DNA of 64,000 nt, from NCBI GenBank assembly GCA_964493245.1, contig CAZBNB010000007.1:1-64000 (forward strand). Reading direction: 5' to 3'. A model generated the notes under the pieces. It did not search any database, was not told the origin of the DNA, and saw only the letters and a list, made by a program, of their open reading frames with translations. Made by a program: the position numbers and the translations under genes. Positions 52,759 to 61,831 of the stretch are shown piece after piece; the stretch's first letter is position 1, and every line of letters begins with the position of its first letter. The DNA is from CAZBNB01 sp964493245. Lineage in GTDB: Bacteria > Pseudomonadota > Gammaproteobacteria > Legionellales > Legionellaceae.

Positions 52759-54077
52759 TGCCTGTTTTGTCAACCCGCTTAATCAAACAAAGTACCGCCT
52801 TTTTATTAGCTTGTTGCCTTTCATGGCCATTGCAAGCAGATATAGATTCCTCTGAAGATGCAACCGCAAAATACTTAAAGACCCTGGGAAATTATTTGGG
52901 GTATGATTTAACAAACGAATCGACCTCTCTTTTAAGTGATGCGATGCTTGATTACACATTGAGTGTCGTCGCAGCCACCGCAACGGGACAAAATATACTG
53001 TATGCCATGTTCAAATCCATCCCGATTAATTCAGCGTTCCCCACTTTTTTCACCGGCACATCCTACGATTCGTTCAATCAACAAACCGCCAATAAAATAT
53101 TTGAAGGATTTGCATCGCCATCTGAAAGCAGTACATCGATTGCCGCAACAGATCAATTTGATCAACAACAATGGCAAGCTGACCCAGTATCTCAAGCTGT
53201 TTTGAATATCGTCGGCACCCCCGATCTCAATACATGCCCAACCAGCACTGACAGCAACAGTAGCTCGTCATCCAGTGCTTGTTTATCTGGTTTTCAATCG
53301 ATGTTAACCGTATTGAATAGTGTACTAGACAAAGATGGTGAACTACCCGGCGAGTATGATTATCAAGATTATACCAAATCGACTAGCCAGTTTATAAGCC
53401 AGCTTAATAGTAACAATCTCATGGGGCCAATGATCTACGCAACATCAGACGCGACATCAAAAGGTTTCCCGGCTGGTAGCCAGTTGCAACAAGCACAAGC
53501 GTTTATACGCTATGCAACGGAAGGTGTTTTACCGGTGAGTACAATGTCACCGACCGATTACAGCACCCTGAGAAAGTTAGCTTATCCAACTAAAATTGAT
53601 GACACAATCGATCTGGAAAATGTAAACCGTGCCAAATATGCGTTGGCGAGTTATCTGTTAAATATGCGAGTCTATGCGGCTAAAAGCTCCGTCGCTGTTG
53701 GCAATTTATATTATCTGTTGGCAAAACGTATGCCTCAAACGGTCTCTGGTGGCAGTGGCTCATCAAGCAATACCAGTGAAGAGGTCAACGAGTTTCATAT
53801 GGCAACCTGGCGCTTATACAATCCAGAAACCAAAGACTCCTCTAGCCAATGGTCACAAAAAATTAACAGTGCAGCGCCGTCTACCATTCAAAAAGAAATG
53901 GCTATTTTATTATCTGAAATCAATTATCAACTGTACTTAAATCGTCAGCAACAAGAGCGCTTGTTACTCACCAACTCGATGATTTTGATACAACTATTAT
54001 CAATAGCAAAACCAAGCCCCGAATTCCCGACCACTGTCGATAAAGATCCAAGCAAATCTCAAGTTACTGATGAATGA
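52758..54077 (+). CDS. icmX: Dot/Icm periplasmic protein IcmX
   Basis: Periplasmic type IVB component needed for virulence in Legionella. Signal peptide 1-28 (ending PLQADID), a variable Ser-rich middle and a conserved C-terminal region with the ATWRLYNPETKD and LLSEINYQLYLNRQQQERLL segments. 439 residues against about 466 in Legionella. Translation coupled to icmW. Confidence 0.93.
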   Translation: MPVLSTRLIKQSTAFLLACCLSWPLQADIDSSEDATAKYLKTLGNYLGYDLTNESTSLLSDAMLDYTLSVVAATATGQNILYAMFKSIPINSAFPTFFTGTSYDSFNQQTANKIFEGFASPSESSTSIAATDQFDQQQWQADPVSQAVLNIVGTPDLNTCPTSTDSNSSSSSSACLSGFQSMLTVLNSVLDKDGELPGEYDYQDYTKSTSQFISQLNSNNLMGPMIYATSDATSKGFPAGSQLQQAQAFIRYATEGVLPVSTMSPTDYSTLRKLAYPTKIDDTIDLENVNRAKYALASYLLNMRVYAAKSSVAVGNLYYLLAKRMPQTVSGGSGSSSNTSEEVNEFHMATWRLYNPETKDSSSQWSQKINSAAPSTIQKEMAILLSEINYQLYLNRQQQERLLLTNSMILIQLLSIAKPSPEFPTTVDKDPSKSQVTDE

Positions 54078-54107
54078 TGAGAAGCGGGTTTGAACCTCAG
54101 AGAATGG

Positions 54108-55151
54108 TCACTGTAAAATTTGCTCTAACTTAACCAATACATCATGCACCGGGACAAGCGACATGGTGTGCATACCATGTGCATGTGTGCCCCATATGTG
54201 CGTCTCTGGTGTTTGTCCCAAAATCTCGCGCATGGCCTGAGGATAGTAATCCACGGCTAAATGACGAAAGGTATAGGGTCCTGACACATCCGCACTGGTT
54301 ACCGCATGCAGTGCAACCACCGGTGTACCCACAGCAGCAGCCATATGTGACGGCCCAGTATCTGGACAAAGCAAAGCATCGGCTAAGCGAATCAGTGCCA
54401 ATAATTGTTTGGGTTTTGTTAAGCCGATTAAATTCTTAACAGGAACTTCTGCAACGATGGCATCGCCCAATTCTTTATCATAAGCACTGGGACCACCAAT
54501 GAGAAAGACTGAAGCCTGCCATCGATGTTGTGCTTCACGAATCACTTCGATATAACGCGCTACAGGCCAACTACGCTCAGGTTTACTGGCGGCAGGATTC
54601 ACCAATAAAATAGGTTTTTTTGTATTGGCTAACTGAGCACGAGCCCAATCCGTGGCAGCGTCGTCAATCGATAAATCCCAACGAATATCAGGTGTCGAAA
54701 CCCCGAGCACTTCAGCAAAGCGTAAAAATCCATCCAGAGTGTGATCACGTCCAGGTTGAATACGTTCATTGATAAAAAAAGCGTGCCCATCTTTTGAGCG
54801 TAAAGGATCATAACCAATACGGCGCTTCGCGCGAATACACGCATACAGCAAGTTAGCACGAAAACTGGATTGAATAGCAAGTAAGACGTCAAAATGACGA
54901 TCACGCATACGCTGTCTAAATTGCCAATAATCTTTCAAATGATTAGGCTTATCAATTAAAATAAACTCGACATCATTGATGCCGGAAACCAAGTCATAGG
55001 CGGGTTGAGAAATAACCCAGGTAAGGCGAGCGTGAGGAAATTGCTTTTGCAAAGTTCGAATCAGTGGGACTGCCATCAAGACATCTCCCAAAGCCGATAA
55101 GCGAACAATACAAATAGATTGAGGCAGTTGACCTGTCATTTTTATAACCAT
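54108..55151 (-). CDS. waaC: LPS heptosyltransferase I-like (GT9)
   Basis: Adds heptose to the LPS inner core. GT9 family: N-terminal ICIVRLSALGDVLMAVPLIR, middle LVNPAASKPERSWP, and sugar-nucleotide site CPDTGPSHMAAAVGTPVVAL. Assigning WaaC rather than WaaF is by overall likeness only. Start may be ATG 55151 or 55139; neither has a clear ribosome site. 347 residues. Convergent with icmX. Confidence 0.85.
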   Translation of the reverse strand: MVIKMTGQLPQSICIVRLSALGDVLMAVPLIRTLQKQFPHARLTWVISQPAYDLVSGINDVEFILIDKPNHLKDYWQFRQRMRDRHFDVLLAIQSSFRANLLYACIRAKRRIGYDPLRSKDGHAFFINERIQPGRDHTLDGFLRFAEVLGVSTPDIRWDLSIDDAATDWARAQLANTKKPILLVNPAASKPERSWPVARYIEVIREAQHRWQASVFLIGGPSAYDKELGDAIVAEVPVKNLIGLTKPKQLLALIRLADALLCPDTGPSHMAAAVGTPVVALHAVTSADVSGPYTFRHLAVDYYPQAMREILGQTPETHIWGTHAHGMHTMSLVPVHDVLVKLEQILQ

Positions 55152-55208
55152 GCGCGATATATTGCGTTTTTTAAGAAAAAAATATGTATTGTGCTGAGAC
55201 AGTGATGA

Positions 55209-55406
55209 TTACTCATTTTTTAAAATAAAATGTGTTCCACAATAAGGACAAATCTCTGCACCCGTTTTTTCAATAGGTAAATAAACTTTTGGATGCGTAC
55301 TCCACAGCGGCATGTCCGAGGTCGGGCAACTTAAAGGTAATTCATGTGGATGAACAACACGACTTTTTTTACTCGGTGTGCTTTTATTCGGCTTAGACAT
55401 CATCAT
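55209..55406 (-). CDS. Zinc-finger protein, CHCC type
   Basis: A 65-residue protein with the CHCC zinc-binding pattern of NDUFS6-like proteins: a Cys in LSCPTSD, His in STHPKVYLP, and CPYCGTHF near the end. In bacteria the family is of uncertain function. It overlaps miaA by 4 bases on the same strand. Confidence 0.82.
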   Translation of the reverse strand: MMMSKPNKSTPSKKSRVVHPHELPLSCPTSDMPLWSTHPKVYLPIEKTGAEICPYCGTHFILKNE

Positions 55407-56356
55407 TTCCCAAGTCTCTCTGGATAAAAAGCATTATCCAGTATTTGTTGAATGAATTCCATGGTTTCGACATAATTCGTTGCTTGTTCTGCGCTTAAAA
55501 CATGCCCATCAGACCAATGTCTCAGCCAGGTCAGTTGGCGTTTGGCCAGTTGTCGCGTTGCCACGGTTGCTTTTTCCTGCATCGTGGCTTTATCTATTTC
55601 GTTTTGTAAATAAGCCAACACTTGTCGATAACCAACGGTTCGCATCGATGGAGACGCCGTTGTTAAAGGCCATTGCTGCAATAAATGCTGTACTTCTTCG
55701 ACAATACCTAAATCTAACATCTGTGCAAATCGATGTTGGATGCGCTGATGTAACCAAGCCCTCTCTTCTGGCAATAACATCACATTGATAAAACGCCACG
55801 ATGAGGTATTTTGCGTTTGTATCAATTCCGTCAATGGCTTTCCTGTAATTTGATACACTTCTAACGCACGTTGTAAGCGTTGCTTATCATTCGGATGAAT
55901 ACGCGCTGCTGACTCTTTATCAACTGCAGCTAACCAAGTATGCAGATACTCCCAACCCCGCTGATGGGCTAATTGTATCAGTTGAGCACGAATCGCTTCA
56001 TCGGCTTCAGGCAGGCTAGATAAACCTTGTTGTAAAGCATGAAAATACATCATCGTACCACCAACCAGCAGTGGAATTTTATTGCGTTGAGCAATATCCT
56101 GGCAATGCATCAACACATCTTCATGACATTTGGCCGCCGAATAACTTTCAGGTGGATCTAAACGATCGATCAAATGATGCGGAATCGTCGCAAGAACAGA
56201 TGGATGTGGCTTGGCTGTACCAATGTCTAATCCACGATAAATCATAGCTGAGTCAATGCTAATAATTTCAAACGGGAAATGCTGTGTCCATTCACAAGCC
56301 AAATCTGTTTTACCACTGGCAGTTGGACCCATCAGACAAACCGCTATTTTATGCAT
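55403..56356 (-). CDS. miaA: tRNA dimethylallyltransferase MiaA
   Basis: Adds dimethylallyl to A37 of tRNAs reading UNN codons. P-loop GPTASGKTDLA, substrate loop SIDSAMIYRGLDIGTAKP, LLVGGTMMYFHAL and VGYRQVLAYL are visible. 317 residues. In the classic mutL-miaA order, overlapping mutL by 8 bases. Confidence 0.97.
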   Translation of the reverse strand: MHKIAVCLMGPTASGKTDLACEWTQHFPFEIISIDSAMIYRGLDIGTAKPHPSVLATIPHHLIDRLDPPESYSAAKCHEDVLMHCQDIAQRNKIPLLVGGTMMYFHALQQGLSSLPEADEAIRAQLIQLAHQRGWEYLHTWLAAVDKESAARIHPNDKQRLQRALEVYQITGKPLTELIQTQNTSSWRFINVMLLPEERAWLHQRIQHRFAQMLDLGIVEEVQHLLQQWPLTTASPSMRTVGYRQVLAYLQNEIDKATMQEKATVATRQLAKRQLTWLRHWSDGHVLSAEQATNYVETMEFIQQILDNAFYPERLGK

Positions 56357-58106
56357 TTGTCATGACACCTAAACAAGTGCTTTCATCTAAGCGTTTACAA
56401 TAAGCACGCTCAAATGCATGTTGTTGAATAAAGTGCAATAACTCTCCTTTTTCCTCCGCATCACAATGATACGTATTGAAGGTTTGACAGGCGATAATTT
56501 GCTCAATCGATATCGCTGTGGAAGCTGTATTCATCATGATGTCACTGAAAAACTGTTTGATATCAAATTGCGGTAAAGACTGTGGAACCGCACGCACTAA
56601 AAGTTCTGACTCACTCAAAAAATCAAAATGAATGCCCCATGTAAGCAGAGGTGTTTGTAACGACTCTAACAAAAGGTAGGCCGTTTTATAAATAGAAATT
56701 TTTAGCGGGACAAGCAATGGTCTAGACAACAAATGGCCATTATTTGCTAACATGCGTGCACGACACAATGCTTGATAAGCTATCAAAGCGTTAATTAAAT
56801 AAACCTCACCCAACATCGATGTGACCAACACAAATGTGGCGTTCACAATGTACCACGTAGACGGCACCATCTCCTGAGCCTGAGGAGATATAATGGGATT
56901 TAATTGAGGAGTAAAGTGTTTTCGTTCTGAAGATATTTCAGACAGGTTTGAAATCGGTAAGTTGATATAACCAACAGAGGCTTCTTTCAGTGTATGCTGA
57001 CCCGCATTAGAAAAGTCTCGTTGATAAAAGCGGCTCTCTTGATCTGTTGCTTCTGCGAAGGGTATTACCATGTCGCTTGTATCGTTTTGCAACGGCGCCG
57101 TCAAAACGCGTTGTGTATACGCATCTAACTTTTCTGTAATCGCTGAAACCAAAAAATCATGCACCATTCTCGGTGACTGAAAACGTACTTCGTGTTTTGT
57201 CGGGTGAACGTTGACATCCACACTTTCGATCGGCAAGGTTAAATACAATAAACACGTGGCGTAACGCCCAGGATGTAATACTGACTGGTAGGCTTGCTGA
57301 ATCGCATGGTAAATCAATTTATCTTGAATCATACGACGGTTTAGATAAGTCCATTGACGATCACGTTGACTACGCTGATATGCCGGCGAGCTTAACCAGC
57401 CACGTAAATGCAAATGACCGTATTGTGTGTCAATATCCATGGCTTCATCCATAAAGGATTTACCCAATATTTTTTGTATGCGCAAACGCTCGTGATCTGA
57501 ATCATTGGCTGCTGGCAAGATAAGCACGTCCTTACCATTGTGCTTTAAACTTAACGCGACATGTGGTGCACTCAGTGCAAAACGTTTTACCACCACTTCA
57601 ATCGCTTGAAACTCGATGCGCTCCCCTTTCAGAAACTTTTTTCTCACCGGAGTGTTATAAAATAAATCCAATACTTCGATAGTCGTACCTTGGCTACGTG
57701 CACAAGGAGATTGACGATAGCCTTGTTCGTCATTTTGTAAGCACATTGCATTGGTTTGATGGCTGGGTTTTGAAGATAAGGTTAATCGTGACACTGAAGC
57801 AATGCTTGCTAAGGCTTCTCCACGAAACCCCATGCTATCAATGTGCGATAAATCATCGATTTGCTTTATTTTACTGGTCGCATGAGACGCAATTGCTAAG
57901 ACTAAATCCTCGGCATCGATACCAACACCGTTGTCACTGACGCGAATCAGGTTTAAACCACCAAAACCGATATCCACCTGAATTTGTTTTGCGCCAGCAT
58001 CCAGTGCATTTTCTAATAACTCCTTTACCACAGAAGCCGGACGCTCAATGACCTCGCCCGCCGCAATCTGATTCGCAACCTGTGGGGAAAGAGGATGAAT
58101 TCTCAT
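56349..58106 (-). CDS. mutL: DNA mismatch-repair protein MutL
   Basis: Links MutS mismatch recognition to downstream strand removal. GHKL ATPase N-terminus with GEVIERPASVVKELLENALD, DNGVGI and GFRGEALASI; DVNVHPTKHEVRF follows, then a variable linker and C-terminal dimerisation domain. No endonuclease DQHAxxER-type motif is evident in the C-terminal domain, as expected in gammaproteobacteria with Dam-type repair. 585 residues. Shares one base with the amidase gene. Confidence 0.96.
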   Translation of the reverse strand: MRIHPLSPQVANQIAAGEVIERPASVVKELLENALDAGAKQIQVDIGFGGLNLIRVSDNGVGIDAEDLVLAIASHATSKIKQIDDLSHIDSMGFRGEALASIASVSRLTLSSKPSHQTNAMCLQNDEQGYRQSPCARSQGTTIEVLDLFYNTPVRKKFLKGERIEFQAIEVVVKRFALSAPHVALSLKHNGKDVLILPAANDSDHERLRIQKILGKSFMDEAMDIDTQYGHLHLRGWLSSPAYQRSQRDRQWTYLNRRMIQDKLIYHAIQQAYQSVLHPGRYATCLLYLTLPIESVDVNVHPTKHEVRFQSPRMVHDFLVSAITEKLDAYTQRVLTAPLQNDTSDMVIPFAEATDQESRFYQRDFSNAGQHTLKEASVGYINLPISNLSEISSERKHFTPQLNPIISPQAQEMVPSTWYIVNATFVLVTSMLGEVYLINALIAYQALCRARMLANNGHLLSRPLLVPLKISIYKTAYLLLESLQTPLLTWGIHFDFLSESELLVRAVPQSLPQFDIKQFFSDIMMNTASTAISIEQIIACQTFNTYHCDAEEKGELLHFIQQHAFERAYCKRLDESTCLGVMTNA

Positions 58107-59404
58107 TAGCCTGTTTGTCTCGAATGAAAAAAGTTATTATGGCGTGTTAATAGCCGCCGATTTGCTCCCGATAAAGCTTCAATGCGCGAACCACGTGGCG
58201 GATAATCCCAAAAATAAGCTTTTAATCCACTCATGATCGCTTGTGAAAGACGCGCTTGATAAGCTGGACTGCTTAATTTAGCCTCCTCGCTAGGATTCGA
58301 AACAAAACCTGTTTCGATTAGCACGGAGGGAATATCTGGTGACTTCAACACCATAAAACGAGCTTGCTCAACACGAGGGCTATGTAACGTGGTAATTTGA
58401 TTTAACCGATGCAACACCTGGCCGCCTATTTGTAGACTGGCATTAATTGTCGCGGTTTGTGATAAATCGATCAATACAGTACGAATCACACCATTTTGAT
58501 CGTCTAATTCAGACAAGTTCACCCCACCTAATTCAGAATAGTTTTCTTTTGCAGCTAACCAACGAGCCGCCTCACTGGTTGCACCACGTTGTGATAAGGC
58601 AAACACAGACGCACCATGTGAAGCACGATTACCGAATGCATCAGCATGAATCGCCACAAAAATATCACCATTATAACGTCGCGCAATACGCATGCGATCT
58701 CGTAGCCCAACATAATAATCAGCATTGCGTGTTAAAACAGCACGCATGCCCGGTTGCTTATCAATAAGCTGTTTTAATTTCAACGCAATCGATAAAACAA
58801 CTTGTTTTTCACGCGTATGATGCATACCAATCGCACCAGGATCATGACCACCATGTCCTGGATCAATGACAACCACCACATCGCGTAAACTGTGCGGCGG
58901 AATATGTAATGATCGAGAAGGAATAGGGCGATTTTTAGCCAATTGGGGCGCGCTCGTATGCGCAGGCATTGTCGATTGTTGATTAACCACAGCATGGGTA
59001 GTCGCTGAACGTAATTGTATACGTAATCCTTGCGAGTTAGTCATGGGGGATGTTTTCAAGACAGTAGATTGATTCAAATCCAATACGACCCGAAGTGTTT
59101 GTGAGTTAGGTCGACCAATACGTGCTTGTTTAACGATGCTTGTGGGGAATTTTAAATGCCCTGCATTGAGATGGGTCGTTGTTTGTGGTAAATCAATCAC
59201 TAAACGTTCAGGAGAGTGAAGTAAAAACACATGCGAATGGGTATTGCCGGATATGCTACAATGAATGACGGTTGTGCCGGGCTCATTGGATAAATAGATG
59301 GCGTTGAGTTTGGCTGCCCAAATTGACTGCGCCGCACCGAGTAATAAAAACCACCCTAATAAGGATCGGTACGTCTTAGCTTGTTTAAGCAATTTTATCA
59401 GCAT
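58106..59404 (-). CDS. amiC: N-acetylmuramoyl-L-alanine amidase, AMIN + Amidase_3
   Basis: Periplasmic zinc amidase cleaving peptide from MurNAc, used in daughter-cell separation. Signal peptide (about 1-30), septum-targeting AMIN domain (about 33-130), linker, and catalytic domain from about 180 with zinc ligands in DPGHGG, the Glu in TREKQV, His in AIHADA, and catalytic Glu in LIETGFVSNP. 432 residues. AmiB or AmiC cannot be told apart. Its activator would be FtsEX-linked EnvC or NlpD; ftsEX lies at 43-44 kb. Confidence 0.93.
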   Translation of the reverse strand: MLIKLLKQAKTYRSLLGWFLLLGAAQSIWAAKLNAIYLSNEPGTTVIHCSISGNTHSHVFLLHSPERLVIDLPQTTTHLNAGHLKFPTSIVKQARIGRPNSQTLRVVLDLNQSTVLKTSPMTNSQGLRIQLRSATTHAVVNQQSTMPAHTSAPQLAKNRPIPSRSLHIPPHSLRDVVVVIDPGHGGHDPGAIGMHHTREKQVVLSIALKLKQLIDKQPGMRAVLTRNADYYVGLRDRMRIARRYNGDIFVAIHADAFGNRASHGASVFALSQRGATSEAARWLAAKENYSELGGVNLSELDDQNGVIRTVLIDLSQTATINASLQIGGQVLHRLNQITTLHSPRVEQARFMVLKSPDIPSVLIETGFVSNPSEEAKLSSPAYQARLSQAIMSGLKAYFWDYPPRGSRIEALSGANRRLLTRHNNFFHSRQTG

Positions 59405-59886
59405 AAATGCCCTATTAATTTAACGCCACGCGCTGATTTAGCTTCTATTATCATCTGACGACCCTCATCTTGTCGAGTGAAGCTGAATGCGATATCAACA
59501 GACTCAAGGCTAGATGGCGCTTTTTCTGGCCACTCGATACAACTCACTGCATTGGAAGTAAAAAGATCTCTAAAACCAATATATTCTAATTCAGTTTCAT
59601 CATGAATACGATACAGATCAACATGATGTACGATGCTTTGTATACTGGAAATTTCGTAGTGCTCAACCAAAGAAAAAGTAGGGCTTTTGACCGCTTCTGT
59701 CACGCCCAGCGCACGCAGCAAAGCCCGAATAAACGTGGTTTTCCCCATGCCAATTTCGCCTTGAAAGGTCATGACTAAGGGCGACAGAACATGTGGTGCG
59801 AAGATTGAAGCAAAGGCTTGTGTTTCTTTTTCTGTAGCGAAATAATAACAGTGTGTTAGGGGTTGTTGGCAATTCACGGTGGTCAT
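59398..59886 (-). CDS. tsaE: tRNA threonylcarbamoyl-adenosine ATPase TsaE
   Basis: P-loop ATPase of the TsaBDE complex forming t6A37 on ANN-decoding tRNAs. Walker A GEIGMGKTTF, FSLVEHYE, VHHVDLYRI and CIEWPEKAP are family blocks. 162 residues. Overlaps the amidase by 7 bases; first gene of the tsaE-amidase-mutL-miaA block. Confidence 0.95.
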   Translation of the reverse strand: MTTVNCQQPLTHCYYFATEKETQAFASIFAPHVLSPLVMTFQGEIGMGKTTFIRALLRALGVTEAVKSPTFSLVEHYEISSIQSIVHHVDLYRIHDETELEYIGFRDLFTSNAVSCIEWPEKAPSSLESVDIAFSFTRQDEGRQMIIEAKSARGVKLIGHLC

Positions 59887-59944
59887 TTCTCTTATTCACC
59901 AGGGAAAACGCATCTAATATTTGAGCACGATTACCTGAGCAGTT

Positions 59945-60154
59945 AATAGCGTCAACTTAAGAACCTGTCTTCACAGTCTACCATGCTGGCCGAAAAGCAT
60001 TGGTTTTCGACTCAGCCTGGCGACTGTGAAGACAGGTTCTAAGGAAAAAATGCCGTCATTGCGAGCCTCGCGAAGCAATCCAGCGTACAGTACAACTCGA
60101 GATTGTTCGTCGCGTCGCTTCTCCCAACGACGCGCTTCTTAAGCTGACGCCATT
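59945..60154. repeat. R2 repeat copy 2, interrupted by another palindrome
   Basis: Outer ends AATAGCGTCAACTTAAG and CTTAAGCTGACGCCATT are inverted repeats (15/17). Inside is the CGTCATTGCGAGCCTCGCG-AAGCAATCCAG core. The left side is split by the 79-bp element at 59961-60039. The first copy is at 21048-21164. Confidence 0.75.
59961..60039. repeat. 79-bp palindromic insertion within R2
   Basis: Perfect 18-bp inverted ends: GAACCTGTCTTCACAGTC (59961-59978) and GACTGTGAAGACAGGTTC (60022-60039), with 43 bases between that are partly self-complementary (CGAAAA, TTTTCG). No ORF. Single copy in this window. It lies within R2, so it appears to have entered later. Confidence 0.75.
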
Positions 60155-60167
60155 ACCTAAACAGTGA

Positions 60168-60590
60168 CTACTCTTCTGGCTCTTTGTTATCTTTAACCAG
60201 TGTTAAAAAAGGCTTTCCTGCTGGTTTAGCTTGTGAAGGCGCTTTTCTGTTAACGGGCGGTGCGCTGGGCTCATCATATTCAGGACCAAACTCCATCCCT
60301 CTGCCATTTTCTTTGGCATAAATCGCCAGCACTGCTTCAGGTACCAAACAAATTTGCGTGGTTTGACCTGAAAAACGTGCCGTAAACAAAATACGATCGT
60401 TTTCCAAATGTAAACCACGACAAGCTTTGGGTGAAATATTAAGAATAATTCGCCCAGAGCTAACAAAATTTTGTGGAACCTCAACATCAGGATGTTCTGC
60501 ACTAACCAACAAATAAGGTGTCATGTCATTATCGACAATCCAATCATAAACTGCTCGAATAAAATAAGGCTTATTTGAAGTCATTAACAT
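60168..60590 (-). CDS. sspB: ClpXP protease specificity factor SspB
   Basis: Adaptor that carries ssrA-tagged proteins to ClpXP. Start block KPYFIRAVYDWIVDNDMTPY, then GRIILNISPKACRGL; the last residues FLTLVKDNKEPEE hold the ClpX-binding tail. 140 residues. Two bases after sspA. Confidence 0.95.
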   Translation of the reverse strand: MLMTSNKPYFIRAVYDWIVDNDMTPYLLVSAEHPDVEVPQNFVSSGRIILNISPKACRGLHLENDRILFTARFSGQTTQICLVPEAVLAIYAKENGRGMEFGPEYDEPSAPPVNRKAPSQAKPAGKPFLTLVKDNKEPEE

Positions 60591-60592
60591 GA

Positions 60593-61213
60593 TTACGCTG
60601 CCCTTAGCTGCCTCTCAGCATCGGTTAAACTCGTTTGAAAAGAGTCACGCTTAAACACCCGCTCCATATAAGCGTGCAATCCTTGTGCTTCTGTTGGTAT
60701 CACGACACCCAAGCTTGGTAAACGCCAGAGTAATGGTGCTAGTACACAATCTAACAGTGAAAACTCATCACTCAAGAAAAACGGTTTATCAGCAAAAACT
60801 GGCTCTATATTCACTAAGCTTTCTAACAGTAAAGCGCGTGCGCTCTCTGTATCGTCGTTATTGATAACCTGATGCATTAATCCATACCAATCTTGTTCGA
60901 TACGATACATCATTTTGCGTGCTTCTGCACGTGCAACAGGATAGACCGGCAACAAGGGGGGATGCGGAAACCGTTCATCAAGGTATTCCATAATAATGCT
61001 GGATTCGTATAATACCAAATCTCTATCTATCAACGTTGGTAAAGTACCATACGGATTTAAATTCAATAGCTCATTGGGTGGCGCAGCTTTATTGACAGGC
61101 GTAATTTCAACATTAACCCCTTTTTCCGCCAAAACAATACGGACCTGGTGACTGTACATATCGTCGTGCTGCGAGTACAGCGACATGATTGTGCGCTTCG
61201 TTACAATAGCCAT
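60593..61213 (-). CDS. sspA: Stringent starvation protein SspA
   Basis: GST-fold regulator that binds RNA polymerase. N-terminal thioredoxin-like half with SLYSQHDDMYSHQVRIVLAE, VNKAAPPNELLNLNPYGTLPTLIDR and YESSIIMEYLDERFPHPPLL; helical C-terminal half. 206 residues. Adjacent to petC, as usual in gammaproteobacteria. Confidence 0.95.
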   Translation of the reverse strand: MAIVTKRTIMSLYSQHDDMYSHQVRIVLAEKGVNVEITPVNKAAPPNELLNLNPYGTLPTLIDRDLVLYESSIIMEYLDERFPHPPLLPVYPVARAEARKMMYRIEQDWYGLMHQVINNDDTESARALLLESLVNIEPVFADKPFFLSDEFSLLDCVLAPLLWRLPSLGVVIPTEAQGLHAYMERVFKRDSFQTSLTDAERQLRAA

Positions 61214-61255
61214 CGAGGATTCCTTATATTCGTCTTTATAAAGCGTGCCATTGTA

Positions 61256-61831
61256 TCACATTTTATCGATTTTGGCGAAATTGGTTTGGTTAATTCGCTG
61301 AATCAGCCAAAAACAGGTTATGAAACAAAAGAAAAAGGCGAGTATTTTAAATCCCGTTTTTTTACGCAGTGATTGATTCGGATCAGCGATTTCATCCAGA
61401 TAAATCACAATATCATGAATGGTTTGTGCCCGCTCTTTTTCATCAGTAATCGATGCCAAAACATTGGGCATGGCAACATTTTTAAACTGACGGTTATTAC
61501 TGCCAAATGGGCGCTCAGCATCGGGATAAAAGTCGCTTAAAAACCGCGTTAACCAGATGGTACTTCTTCCGCGGGCAATATTGGACAGATCGGGGGGCGT
61601 TTTACCAAACCATCGCTGTATTTCATCTATTGGTGTGTTGAGTGTCGCATGATCGGCATAGCGTAAAGTATGGCAACCTTGGCAATAAATTGAAAAAGCC
61701 TGTTTTCCTCGCTGATAATCACTACCTTGGTCCAAAACATTGCTTGCCAACCCGAGGCTATGCGAGGTCAGGAGATACATAAACAGGATCAGATGTAAAA
61801 TCCACCCACTGCCATGAATCAACTTCATCAT
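61256..61831 (-). CDS. petC: Cytochrome c1 of the bc1 complex (short form)
   Basis: Haem c1 subunit passing electrons from Rieske to soluble cytochrome c. Signal peptide 1-30; haem motif CQGCH (50-54); VAMP carries the axial Met; C-terminal membrane anchor about 165-183. 191 residues, about 50 shorter than common c1 proteins, so peripheral loops have been lost. Overlaps petB by 4 bases. Confidence 0.92.
   Translation of the reverse strand: MMKLIHGSGWILHLILFMYLLTSHSLGLASNVLDQGSDYQRGKQAFSIYCQGCHTLRYADHATLNTPIDEIQRWFGKTPPDLSNIARGRSTIWLTRFLSDFYPDAERPFGSNNRQFKNVAMPNVLASITDEKERAQTIHDIVIYLDEIADPNQSLRKKTGFKILAFFFCFITCFWLIQRINQTNFAKIDKM

Noticed and set aside
54179..54439. Plus-strand frame opposite the heptosyltransferase
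   Set aside because: The opposite strand encodes conserved GT9 motifs here, so this is a shadow.
60050..60155. CGTCATTGCGAG repeats considered as a CRISPR fragment
   Set aside because: No regular repeat-spacer series and no cas genes; it is a dispersed palindromic repeat.
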